From NCBI GenBank assembly GCA_045801465.1, contig JBJMSU010000048.1, positions 1-24,785 of the forward strand: a DNA stretch of 24,785 nt. Direction: 5' to 3'. The translations under genes were made by a program, and so were the position numbers. Origin of the DNA: DATFWC01 sp045801465 (GTDB lineage Bacteria > Pseudomonadota > Alphaproteobacteria > Rhizobiales > Xanthobacteraceae). The first letter of the stretch is position 1, and every line of letters starts with the position of its first letter. Shown here piece after piece: positions 14,920-22,549 of the stretch. A model generated the notes under the pieces. It worked only from the letters and a program-made list of their open reading frames with translations, was not told the origin of the DNA and ran no database searches.

Positions 14920-15405
14920 ATGTCTCGTCGCAGCCACGTGAGCGCCGGAATCCTCGCCTACCGGCTCAAGGACGGCCTGGAGGTACTGCTCGCGCATCCG
15001 GGCGGTCCGTTCTGGGCAAAGAAGGATGCCGGCGCGTGGTCGATCCCTAAGGGGCTGGTGGAATCGGGCGATCTCCTCGTCTGCGCGCGGCGCGAGTTCA
15101 CCGAGGAGACCGGCCTCGTGGCCGATGGCGCGTTCATGCCGCTCAACCCGGTCAAGCAGAAAAGCGGCAAGACCGTGCATGCCTTTGCGCTCGCAGCCGA
15201 TCTGGATCTCAGCGATTGCCGCAGCAATTATTTCCAGGCCGAATGGCCGCCGCGCTCCGGCAAGTGGAAGAGCTTTCCCGAGATCGACCGGGTCGCCTAT
15301 TTCGACCTCGACACCGCGCTGACCAAAATCCTCGCTTATCAGCAGCCGTTTCTCACCGAGCTGGCGCAAAGGCTGGGTCTGGACTCGAATGGCGGCAATG
15401 ATTGA
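14920..15405 (+). CDS. Nudix hydrolase with a shortened Nudix box
   Basis: A 161-residue Nudix-fold protein. MSRRSHVSAGILAYR, LLAHPGGPFWAKKDAGAWSIPKG and the C-terminal AEWPPRSGKWKSFPEIDRVAYF are typical of the subgroup annotated as NTP pyrophosphohydrolases acting on dinucleoside polyphosphates or oxidised nucleotides. The metal-binding core REFTEETGL of the Nudix box is intact, but the first half reads GLVESGDLLVCARRE, one residue shorter than G-x5-E-x7-RE, so the first conserved Glu is missing. The start at ATG 14920 fits the family; no strong SD is seen. It is convergent with the toxin gene 41 bases away. The substrate cannot be predicted. Confidence 0.88.
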   Translation: MSRRSHVSAGILAYRLKDGLEVLLAHPGGPFWAKKDAGAWSIPKGLVESGDLLVCARREFTEETGLVADGAFMPLNPVKQKSGKTVHAFALAADLDLSDCRSNYFQAEWPPRSGKWKSFPEIDRVAYFDLDTALTKILAYQQPFLTELAQRLGLDSNGGND

Positions 15406-15446
15406 TTGGCGCGCAGCTGGTACGCGCCGACGCGCCGTGCGTGCGA

Positions 15447-15740
15447 CTACTCTTCCCGCGGCTTCCGCGCTTGCGCGCCATGGACCACCGAGAGGACCAC
15501 GATCTCGGCGCGATCCCGATGCACTTCGTAGACGATGATGTAAGGGTACTCGATCAGTTCGCGTGTGCCGGGGTCCAAACCCGGACGTCCCATCTCGGCG
15601 AGGCGCGGATCTGTCAGGCGTTCGGTCTTATCGAAAATCCGTGCGACCAGATCTTCTGCTGCCCGTCGATTGTCTTTGGCAATCCATGCGAAGATGCGCT
15701 GAAGATCGTCCAACGCTTCGTCATCGAAAATGACCCTCAT
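15447..15740 (-). CDS. ParE/RelE-family toxin
   Basis: A 97-residue toxin of the RelE/ParE superfamily. The pattern is characteristic: MRVIFDDEALDDLQRIFAWIAKDN, AAEDLVARIFDKTERLTDPRLAEMGRPG, then TRELIEYPYIIVYEV and EIVVLSVVHGAQAR, which form the beta sheet. ParE members poison DNA gyrase and RelE members cleave mRNA at the ribosome; the DxGRPG...TRELIEYPYIIVYE arrangement favours ParE. Its ATG overlaps the antitoxin stop by four bases (ATGA), so it is translated from the same message. The C-terminal HGAQARKP stretch is a usual end for the family. Confidence 0.88.
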   Translation of the reverse strand: MRVIFDDEALDDLQRIFAWIAKDNRRAAEDLVARIFDKTERLTDPRLAEMGRPGLDPGTRELIEYPYIIVYEVHRDRAEIVVLSVVHGAQARKPREE

Positions 15741-15964
15741 GTGCCGCGGTCGCGAAACCGCTTGCGTGCTTGGTTCAAGGAGACATATTTCGGATTCTTC
15801 TTCGCACGACGACGGCGTACCTCCGCGAGCTGCTCATCGCTGAGGCCCAGTGGGCTGTTGTCCTGCTCTTCCATGAGCTCGACCATTCGCACGGCATCGG
15901 CTTGCCGCTCCGGCGTCCAAGTCAGCACGCGATCGAGGATCTGCTTCACCTGTTCTTTCGTCAT
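15737..15964 (-). CDS. Antitoxin of the ParE-type module
   Basis: A 75-residue, charged helical protein directly upstream of the toxin with a four-base overlap, the standard antitoxin-first order. The first half (MTKEQVKQILDRVLTWTPERQADAVRMVELMEEQD) is helical; the C-terminal SLNQARKRF basic segment would bind the toxin. I do not see a classical ribbon-helix-helix N-terminus, so the DNA-binding class is unclear. The start at 15964 is chosen because the sequence fits the family from there; the frame stays open to 16447 but that part overlaps the EEP-family gene. A TTGT-aaac-ACAA inverted repeat at 15972-15983 may be its operator. Confidence 0.8.
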   Translation of the reverse strand: MTKEQVKQILDRVLTWTPERQADAVRMVELMEEQDNSPLGLSDEQLAEVRRRRAKKNPKYVSLNQARKRFRDRGT

Positions 15965-15971
15965 GCGCCTG

Positions 15972-15983
15972 TTGTAAACACAA
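15972..15983. promoter_or_regulatory. Candidate operator of the toxin-antitoxin operon
   Basis: TTGT and ACAA arms separated by AAAC, 8 bases upstream of the antitoxin start. Autoregulation by antitoxin binding at such repeats is usual for type II modules, but the arms are short. Confidence 0.3.
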
Positions 15984-16014
15984 TCTTTCTTGGATGCTAT
16001 CCGACAGTCCGGCA

Positions 16015-16695
16015 TTACCCTCCCGGAGCCACATCGGCGATGATGGGAAGGTGATCGGAGCACGCGCGGGCGTGTCCGTCGATGTAGCTGCGGATCAGCG
16101 CTTCGCCCGGCCGGCAATAGACGCGGTCGAGGCGAAGCAGCGGCCAGCGCGACGGAAACGTGCGGTAGCGCGTATAGCCGGGAAGCTCGCGCGACAGCGC
16201 GGAGCGCACCGAGCCGGGCCAGAACCAGTCGTTGAAGTCGCCGATGATCATCGTCGTCATGCTGCGCTCGCCGGCGATGTCGAGGAGCGTCCTCGCCTGG
16301 CTGCGCCGCTCGCGGATGCTTAAGCCCAGATGGGTGGCGATGATGCGCATTGAGCCGAGCGGGGTTGCCACCTCTGCCTTCACGGCGCGTCGCGGCTCGC
16401 GCTCGGGAAACGAAATATCGTGGATCTCGTTCGTGCCGATCGGCCACCGGCTGATCAGCATCTGGCCGTAATCGCCGTCGGTCGTGGTGATCGATTTCGC
16501 GCCGATGCCGTGGCGGCCGAGCGCCTCCTGCAGGACCGCGAAGGGATCGTCGCGGGCGTGTTTGCGGCGTGAATCGACCTCCTGCAGCGCAACGATGTCG
16601 GCGTCCCAGCGCTTGATCAGCTCGACCACGCCGGCGAGATCGAACCGTGGATTGCCGCCGACGGCGCCGTGAATGTTCCAGGTCATCACGCGCAC
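16015..16695 (-). CDS. Endonuclease/exonuclease/phosphatase (EEP) family protein
   Basis: A 226-residue metal-dependent phosphoesterase of the EEP superfamily. The expected motifs appear in order: MTWNIHGAVGG (metal and substrate Asn), ALQEVD (metal-binding Glu), RIIATHLGL, IIGDFND (catalytic Asp and Asn), LDRVYC and the terminal SDHLPI (catalytic His). Candidate starts are GTG 16695 (giving a family-like RVMTWN start) or GTG 16734, five bases after the stop of the upstream PLD gene. AGGGAG lies between them. The pair is clearly one operon. The protein probably acts on a lipid head group or phosphodiester rather than nucleic acid, inferred only from its coupling to the phospholipase D fusion. 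No signal peptide is seen. Confidence 0.85.
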   Translation of the reverse strand: MRVMTWNIHGAVGGNPRFDLAGVVELIKRWDADIVALQEVDSRRKHARDDPFAVLQEALGRHGIGAKSITTTDGDYGQMLISRWPIGTNEIHDISFPEREPRRAVKAEVATPLGSMRIIATHLGLSIRERRSQARTLLDIAGERSMTTMIIGDFNDWFWPGSVRSALSRELPGYTRYRTFPSRWPLLRLDRVYCRPGEALIRSYIDGHARACSDHLPIIADVAPGG

Positions 16696-16738
16696 GGTCG
16701 AGGGACTTTTCTCCCTCAAGGTCGTTCGCTCCACCGCT

Positions 16739-18973
16739 CTATTTTTTGGTCTGTCGCATTGCCTGACGCGAACCCGTATCCGTCCCGGGTCCAGTCCGGG
16801 GCAGCCTTTCGCTTGAATATGCTCTGGAAACGATGAACTGCAGCCCGACGGACACGGCAATCCAGGCTGCCACCGCCGCCACCAGAAGGGCAATTTCCGC
16901 CGGCGACGGATCGGCCAGGATGCGGACGATCTGGTGACCGAGGACGGACAGCACGATCAGGCCGGGCAACATGCCGAGGACGGTGCCGGCGAGAAAATCG
17001 ATCGGCCGGATGGCGCTTGCGCCCGCCACCAGGTTCACCACCGTGAAGGGGGCGAGCGGAACCAGGCGAATGGTGGCGACGGCGAGAACCCCTTGGCGCG
17101 CGATCTTCCGGCGGATGCGGTTGAGGCGCGGGCCGAGAACATTGCGCAGCGCTTCCTTGCCCAATCGCGCGCCGACCGCATAGGTGATCGTGGCGCTCGC
17201 CAGCACCCCGGCGGTGGCATAGACGAGGCCCGGTAGCGGCCCGAACGCGGCCGCCGTGGCCGCGATCAGCATCGTCACCGGAAAGGCGACGAAGCCGGCC
17301 GCCACGAAGGTCAGGACCACAAGCGCCGGGGCCCACGGATTTTGCGCAAACGCGGCGAGCGAGCCGCGCACCGCATCCGGTTCGGCAAGCTGCGCCAACG
17401 GCGTGGTGTGCCACGCCAGGGCAAGCCCGACGATCACGAGCGCGACGAGCACGAGCTTGAGGACCGGACCGCGCCGGCGATGGCGACTCCCGAACACCGC
17501 CTCCAGGAAGGCATCGGCGCCGATGGGTTGCTCGGGATCGGCGACGCTTTCGATGTACTGGGTGGCGAGATCGCCCGGCTGAAGCTCGCCATCCTCGACC
17601 GGGCGCAGCCTGTGGCCGTTGTCGCTCAGCCGCTCGGCAGCCGCCAGCAGCGAGCCGGTTTCCCGCACAACCACGCTCACCTCCTCCGGCGCGACGCCGC
17701 AATGCTCGGCGACGAGCCGGTCGCGGATTCTGACGACCGTGCGACGTTGGTCGGCGCTTGCCGCCTCGATGGCGAGATCGCATTCCGTATCAGTGCCCAT
17801 GGAGCGGTTGTTCAGGTTTGCCGAGCCGATGCGCAGGAGGCGGTCGTCGATGATCATCACCTTGGAGTGGATCATCGTATCCGTCGTTTCCTGCCCATTG
17901 GTTACTTCGGGGTAGACCAGGCGGACGCGATCGGCGACTCCGGCATCGCGCAGAACCTGCATGAAGCGGATGCGTCCGGTCCGCATCGTGTGCGCCTCGA
18001 GCCAGGAGTGATGGTGCTGCGGGGCGACCATGAGCACTTCGAGCTCGGGCCGCTCGCACAGGCGCCGGCTTAACGTCTCCGCAACCTTGACCGAGGTGAA
18101 AAACTGGTTCTCGATATAGATGAACCGTTCGGCCGCCGTGATCGAGTCGAGGAACAGCCGCTCCGCCTCGCGCACCTCCTCCTGTCCGTCGTAGCGCGGT
18201 TGCGTACGGGCGATCCCGACATCCACATCGGTGAAATCCGGCACGACGCTGTCCGGCCAGGCACCGGCCGGATACTTGACCGCCTGGATCCGTTCGCCGG
18301 TCACGCACATCCAGCGCGCACGCGCAATACCGCCGAGCGCGCGCGCGGCCGGCCCCTGCACCGCCGCCTGCACATCGTGGAACGGCCGGTAGGGCTTGCC
18401 GGACGGATCGGCACGATGCGGGTTGTCGACAGCGTGCTCGGACGTATCCCAGCGACGAATCGTGAGGTCGAGGCCGCCCGAGAAGGCCACGCAATCGTCG
18501 ACCACGACCAGCTTCTGATGCTGGGACGACCCGAACGGCACCGCATCGTCGAGGGCGAAGCAGACGCGGTCGGGCGTGTTCCACCCCAAGGTGAGGCGGG
18601 GAAACAGCTCGCGCTCGTTCGCATAAAGGACCGAGTAGTCCCACAAGAGGAGGCGCACCACGAGCTTCGGCCGCTCGCGCACGACCGCCGACAGGAAGTC
18701 CGCCAGCATCACCGGATAGCCGTCGTCCGCCTGGCATGTCTCGCCCACCAAGCGGGTCTGGCTGTGCAGGTCCCACCCGATGATGAAGACGCTGCGCCGC
18801 GCCTTGAGGATCGCTTCGCGGACGGCGCGGAAAAATGGGGCACCATCGACCAGGAGCGCCACCCGATCAGCGCGCTCGATCCTCCAGACGTTTCGGCCAG
18901 GCTGCAGTATCGTCCGCGAAGCAATTGGCACGGAACAAGATTTAGGTCGGTCGAGGCAAACCGGCACGTTCAT
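16739..18973 (-). CDS. Phospholipase D-like protein fused to a VTT membrane domain
   Basis: A 744-residue two-part protein. Residues 1-480 form a phospholipase D/cardiolipin synthase-like domain with both HKD motifs intact, HQKLVVVDD from residue 152 and HSKVMIIDD from residue 369, each followed by the expected G-S/G-N segment. After a linker, residues about 500-730 are hydrophobic and contain a VTT (SNARE-associated/DedA-like) domain (GFVAFPVTMLIAATAAAFGPLPGLVYA, IRLVPLAPFTVVNLVAGAS). PLD enzymes hydrolyse or transfer phosphatidyl groups; DedA/VTT proteins move lipids across membranes, so the fusion suggests linked lipid chemistry and transport. The start is uncertain: ATG 18973 is used, with GTG 18943 and ATG 19084 possible. 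It is followed immediately by the EEP gene. Confidence 0.88.
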   Translation of the reverse strand: MNVPVCLDRPKSCSVPIASRTILQPGRNVWRIERADRVALLVDGAPFFRAVREAILKARRSVFIIGWDLHSQTRLVGETCQADDGYPVMLADFLSAVVRERPKLVVRLLLWDYSVLYANERELFPRLTLGWNTPDRVCFALDDAVPFGSSQHQKLVVVDDCVAFSGGLDLTIRRWDTSEHAVDNPHRADPSGKPYRPFHDVQAAVQGPAARALGGIARARWMCVTGERIQAVKYPAGAWPDSVVPDFTDVDVGIARTQPRYDGQEEVREAERLFLDSITAAERFIYIENQFFTSVKVAETLSRRLCERPELEVLMVAPQHHHSWLEAHTMRTGRIRFMQVLRDAGVADRVRLVYPEVTNGQETTDTMIHSKVMIIDDRLLRIGSANLNNRSMGTDTECDLAIEAASADQRRTVVRIRDRLVAEHCGVAPEEVSVVVRETGSLLAAAERLSDNGHRLRPVEDGELQPGDLATQYIESVADPEQPIGADAFLEAVFGSRHRRRGPVLKLVLVALVIVGLALAWHTTPLAQLAEPDAVRGSLAAFAQNPWAPALVVLTFVAAGFVAFPVTMLIAATAAAFGPLPGLVYATAGVLASATITYAVGARLGKEALRNVLGPRLNRIRRKIARQGVLAVATIRLVPLAPFTVVNLVAGASAIRPIDFLAGTVLGMLPGLIVLSVLGHQIVRILADPSPAEIALLVAAVAAWIAVSVGLQFIVSRAYSSERLPRTGPGTDTGSRQAMRQTKK

Positions 18974-19174
18974 TCCAAGGGTCCCGTGGGAAAAAAGTTC
19001 CCCAACCCTTAACGCCAGAACAGCGATTTGGTCGCAGTACGGGCAGCCTCGACGGCACGGAGCCGCCATGCGGCGCATGCGCACGGGGTGCCGCCCGCGC
19101 CCCCGGATGCGGTCCAGCGCGAAGCCCCGCCACGAACTAAGCTGCGCGCGCGAGACGGGATGCGAGGGCGCTCG

Positions 19175-20143
19175 CTACGCCCTCACCTCCTGGCGCTGGA
19201 ACACCACATAGCCGATGACGAACAGCACGATGGTGCCGGCGATGAGGCCGACGATCTGCGGCAGCGCCATCATCACGCTCTCGATCATGGGCAGCGGCGC
19301 TCCCACCACCGCCCCCTGGAGCTGGCTCAGGTAGATCGGTCCGAGCGCGCGCGTGGTCGGGTCGAGCAGCGCCAGCACCACTTCGGCAAACAGCGTGCCC
19401 GGCGATAGGCGCGCCAGCGCGGTCTGCAGTTCGGTGGTTTCCGGCGTCGGCAGCCCGAGCGCGGCGTAGCGCGGGTCGGGCGGGATCACGACGGAGGCGA
19501 TCGCTGGCGCGAGCGCCGACCAGATCACGGTCAGGAACAGCCACAGGCCGAGCGTCACCAGGGCCGCCGTCGCGGCCGAGCGGAACACGATCGAGAACAG
19601 CATGGCGAGCGCCAACCACACCCCCGCATAGGCGATGGTCACCAGCAGGAACAGGAAGGCGCGGGCGATTTCCTCCCCGCCGGGGGGTATGCCCAGCAGC
19701 AACAGGCCGAGGCCGATCACCAGCAGCCACAGCGCCAGGAGGCTGATCGACAGCGTCGCGAGGCCGGCGAGGAATTTCCCGAACAGCAGGGCGTCGCGAT
19801 AGATCGGCTGCGCCAGGATGCGGCTCAGCGTGCGGCGGCTATGTTCGCCGTTGACCGCATCGAAGCCGAGCCCGATCGCCATCAGGGGCACGAGAAAAGC
19901 CAGGAACGAGACGAAGGACGGCAGCGGATACTGCTCGCGCGTGGTGGTGAACAGGCGCAGGAACAGATACGGGTCCTCCGCCGTGCTCTCTCTGAGCTGC
20001 TGGATGGCGCCGTAGAGCGCCGCCATGGCGGTGAGCACCACCAGCCACTCGAGCACGCGCATGCGCGCGCTGGTGAGGTGATCCGACAGCTCCTTGAGGA
20101 ACACGACCCCGAGGCCGCGCCAGGGAGACCCTTCACGCCGCAT
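19175..20143 (-). CDS. ABC-2 type permease (NosY-like)
   Basis: A 322-residue integral membrane permease of the ABC-2 type with about six hydrophobic segments. The pattern of a long periplasmic stretch after TM1, then GLGFDAVNGEHSRRTLSRILAQPIYRDALLFGKFLAG and LAMLFSIVFRSAATAALV, resembles the NosY/ABC-2 family. It would be the membrane partner of the ATPase at 20133-21077, whose 3' end it overlaps by 11 bases; an AGGGGG site lies six bases before ATG 20143. Together with the NEW3-domain protein it makes a three-gene operon. No substrate-specific residues can be named. Confidence 0.9.
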   Translation of the reverse strand: MRREGSPWRGLGVVFLKELSDHLTSARMRVLEWLVVLTAMAALYGAIQQLRESTAEDPYLFLRLFTTTREQYPLPSFVSFLAFLVPLMAIGLGFDAVNGEHSRRTLSRILAQPIYRDALLFGKFLAGLATLSISLLALWLLVIGLGLLLLGIPPGGEEIARAFLFLLVTIAYAGVWLALAMLFSIVFRSAATAALVTLGLWLFLTVIWSALAPAIASVVIPPDPRYAALGLPTPETTELQTALARLSPGTLFAEVVLALLDPTTRALGPIYLSQLQGAVVGAPLPMIESVMMALPQIVGLIAGTIVLFVIGYVVFQRQEVRA

Positions 20144-21077
20144 GACGCACCCCCTGGTTTTCGAAGTAGCGAGTATAGATGACCTCCAGGCTCGGCTCTT
20201 CGATGGAGAGCCGCGTCAGCCGGCCGCCGGCCGCGACTACCGCGGCCGCAGCTTCCGGCCGCACGTCGCGTTCGGCCAGCAGCCGCAGGCGCCCGGGGCC
20301 GGTCTCCTCGACGGTGCGCACGCCGGGGACTTGGCGCAGCCGCTCGGCCAAGCCCGCCCCTTCCGCCTCGACCTCGACCGCAAACCCGCCGCCGAGAACC
20401 TGGCGACCGAGCTCCTCGATGGTGCCGATGAGGGCGATCTTGCCGTTCTGGAACAGGGCGACGCGGTCGCACACGCTCTGCACCCGTTCGAGCAGGTGCG
20501 ACGACAACAGCACCGCCACGCCGTCGTGCTTGAGCGTGCGGATCAGCGTCAGGAGCTCGGCGGTCGCGTGCGGATCGAGTCCCGACGTCGGCTCGTCGAG
20601 AATCGCGATGGCCGCGTCCTTCATCACGATCTCGGCGAGGCCCAGCCGCTGACGCATGCCGCGGGAGAACGTCGCGACCCGGTGATTGGCGACCTCGGTA
20701 AGCTGGACACGGGCCAGTGCCGCCGCGATCCGGTTCTCCCGCTCGGTCGACGGAATCCCGATCAAACGTGCGGTGTAGCGCAGGTTGTCGGCGGCGCTGA
20801 GATGGTCATAGAAGCCGACCGAATCGGGCAAATAGCCGACCCGGCGCTTCACCGCGAGCGGCTCGCGCACCGGATTGTGATCGAGCACCCGCGCCTGGCC
20901 GGCCGAGATCTCGGTCAAGCCGAGCAGCATCAGGATGGTGGTGGTTTTGCCGGCGCCGTTCGGGCCGAGCAGCCCGAAGATCTCCCCCGGCGCAATGGTG
21001 AACGACACGCCGTCGACGGCGGTCGCCCGGCCGTAGCGCTTGGTGAGGTTCTGCGCCTCGATGACGGTCGCGCTCAT
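20133..21077 (-). CDS. ABC transporter ATP-binding protein (NosF-like)
   Basis: A 314-residue ABC ATPase. Walker A GPNGAGKTT is at residues 38-46, the signature region is FSRGMRQRLGLAE (from 137, with SRGMR in place of LSGGQ), Walker B is AIAILDEP (157-163) and the D-loop TSGLDP follows. The C-terminal ~100 residues, after the nucleotide-binding domain, form the extra region found in ABC-2 exporter ATPases. It overlaps the NEW3 gene by four bases upstream and the permease by 11 bases downstream, so all three are translated together. The NosF likeness is in sequence style only; no nos genes are present. Confidence 0.93.
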   Translation of the reverse strand: MSATVIEAQNLTKRYGRATAVDGVSFTIAPGEIFGLLGPNGAGKTTTILMLLGLTEISAGQARVLDHNPVREPLAVKRRVGYLPDSVGFYDHLSAADNLRYTARLIGIPSTERENRIAAALARVQLTEVANHRVATFSRGMRQRLGLAEIVMKDAAIAILDEPTSGLDPHATAELLTLIRTLKHDGVAVLLSSHLLERVQSVCDRVALFQNGKIALIGTIEELGRQVLGGGFAVEVEAEGAGLAERLRQVPGVRTVEETGPGRLRLLAERDVRPEAAAAVVAAGGRLTRLSIEEPSLEVIYTRYFENQGVRHAA

Positions 21078-22240
21078 CGCCGGCCGAACCTGGCGACCGC
21101 CCCCACCATGACGAGGAGCGCAACGCCGATGATGCCGACGCCGTAGACGCCCCAGATCATCGAGGTGGTCACCGTAATGCGGAAATTGGACGAGGCCGAT
21201 TCCCCGCGCGAGGTCGCCCGCACCGTGCTCACATAGTCACCGGCGATGGCCTTGGCGGCCGGCGTGACCAGCGCCTGCACTTCCTGGTTCTGACCCGGCG
21301 CGATGCGCTCGATTTGCTTGGGCTCGAAATTGATCTTCCAGCCGCTCGGCCCCGAGCCCGAGAGCTCGATCTGATCCGCCGGCGCGGTGCCGGAATTGGT
21401 GATCAGAACCGGAATGGTGGCTTCCTTGCCGGCTTCGGCGCGGGCGCTGACCAAGCCGTCGCGGCCAGCAATGTCGAGCTTGGGCTGGCCGGTGACTTCC
21501 AGCGCCACATCCGCCTTGGCGGTCGCGTCCTCGGCGGTGGCGCGCATCACCACCGGATAACGGCCGGCACCGATCGTGTTAGGCGGGCGGACCTTCAGCT
21601 TCACGTCCTTCGACTGGCCGGCGTCGACGGGGACAGCGTTGAGCTCCTGGCTGCCGAAGTTCTCGGTGAACGAGGTCTCGAAGTTGCGCGGGGCGTCGGC
21701 GGCGAGCGCCACGGTGAGCCGCTTGCCGCTGTCGTTCTTGATGGAAATCTGGTACTCGAAGCTCGACTTCGCGGTGCCGCGCAGCTCCGGAAGCTGTGGC
21801 GTGACGGTGAGCTTCGCCGGCAGGTCCTTGGCGAGCGTCACGGCGACCGGCAAGTCCGCGTTCATGCTCTTGCCATGGGCCGCGATGGTCAGATTCTGCG
21901 TGCCCATCGGGGCATTGGCCGGAACGTCGAGGCGGAGCTGCAAGCTGGCGCTACTATTTGTCGCGGCCATGGCGGCGGCGACCGGCTGACCACCCCCGAG
22001 CAGCGTCGCAGTCCAACCCGTCGGAACCCCGGACACGCTGAGCTCGAGCCGCTCCGGCGGCAGGTTATAGTTCTGCAGACGCAGCGAGATGGTCGACGTG
22101 GTGCCGGGCCGAACGGTGACCGCCGGATAGTCGGTCAAAAGATAAAGACCTTTGATATCCTTTGGCGTTTCTTCGGCGCGCAGCGGTACAGCGCTCAGCC
22201 CGACAATGACCGCACAAACAGATAGAACCAGACGGCGCAT
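21074..22240 (-). CDS. Exported, membrane-anchored NEW3-domain protein
   Basis: A 388-residue protein with a Sec signal peptide (MRRLVLSVCAVIVGLSAVPLRAEE, cleavage near residue 22) and a C-terminal transmembrane helix (GVYGVGIIGVALLVMVGAVA) ending in RFGRR, so the bulk is in the periplasm anchored to the inner membrane. The middle consists of repeated immunoglobulin-like beta modules of the NEW3/COG1470 type, seen in TVRPGTTSTISLRLQNYNLPPERLEL, GVPTGWTA, the PVLITNSGTAPADQIELSGSGPSGWKI block and FEPKQIERIAPGQNQEVQALVTP. It is the first gene of the operon with the ABC pair, translationally coupled by ATGA. GGGAG lies nine bases before ATG 22240. It probably serves as the external binding or docking component. 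Confidence 0.9.
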   Translation of the reverse strand: MRRLVLSVCAVIVGLSAVPLRAEETPKDIKGLYLLTDYPAVTVRPGTTSTISLRLQNYNLPPERLELSVSGVPTGWTATLLGGGQPVAAAMAATNSSASLQLRLDVPANAPMGTQNLTIAAHGKSMNADLPVAVTLAKDLPAKLTVTPQLPELRGTAKSSFEYQISIKNDSGKRLTVALAADAPRNFETSFTENFGSQELNAVPVDAGQSKDVKLKVRPPNTIGAGRYPVVMRATAEDATAKADVALEVTGQPKLDIAGRDGLVSARAEAGKEATIPVLITNSGTAPADQIELSGSGPSGWKINFEPKQIERIAPGQNQEVQALVTPAAKAIAGDYVSTVRATSRGESASSNFRITVTTSMIWGVYGVGIIGVALLVMVGAVARFGRR

Positions 22241-22549
22241 AGCAACGTCTCCCGATCAGCGAATGAGGATTGTTTCCCTCGAGAACCCCGGGTCCCCGTA
22301 CCACACGCGATTTTTTTGGCAATCGCGGCCACGGTAATTTTTTGTAGGATGGTTGCCGCCGCAAGGGGGAACGTGAGCGGAAAACAAGGGGCCGCCCCCC
22401 GCGACAAAGAGCGGCACTGCCGGAAATCCCGCCGCGTTCCTAGGTTTGGGGCAGGCCGGACGGCCTCCCCAAGCCCCCACGTCCCCCCAAGGCCGTTCGG
22501 TACCGGCCCCGGTCGATCCCCATCGGCCGGGGCTTCGCTTTTGCGGCCC
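22241..22549. other. 309-base intergenic region with two hairpins
   Basis: No gene is supported. CGCGATT (22306-22312) is the exact reverse complement of AATCGCG (22321-22327), about 65 bases upstream of the NEW3 gene, so it could be an operator or leader hairpin. GCCCCGGTCGAT (22506-22517) can pair with ATCGGCCGGGGC (22522-22533) with one mismatch, close to the 3' end of the glutathione S-transferase gene, and may act as a terminator, although no T-run follows in the minus direction. Confidence 0.45.

Noticed and set aside
18973..19001. GGAAC-N18-TT on the minus strand before the PLD-VTT gene
   Set aside because: The -10 reads CCTT and would abut the chosen start codon; too weak to report as a promoter.
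20094..22225. Long plus-strand frames opposite the ABC/NEW3 operon
   Set aside because: Antisense shadows; the minus strand carries the Walker motifs, signal peptide and coupled overlaps.
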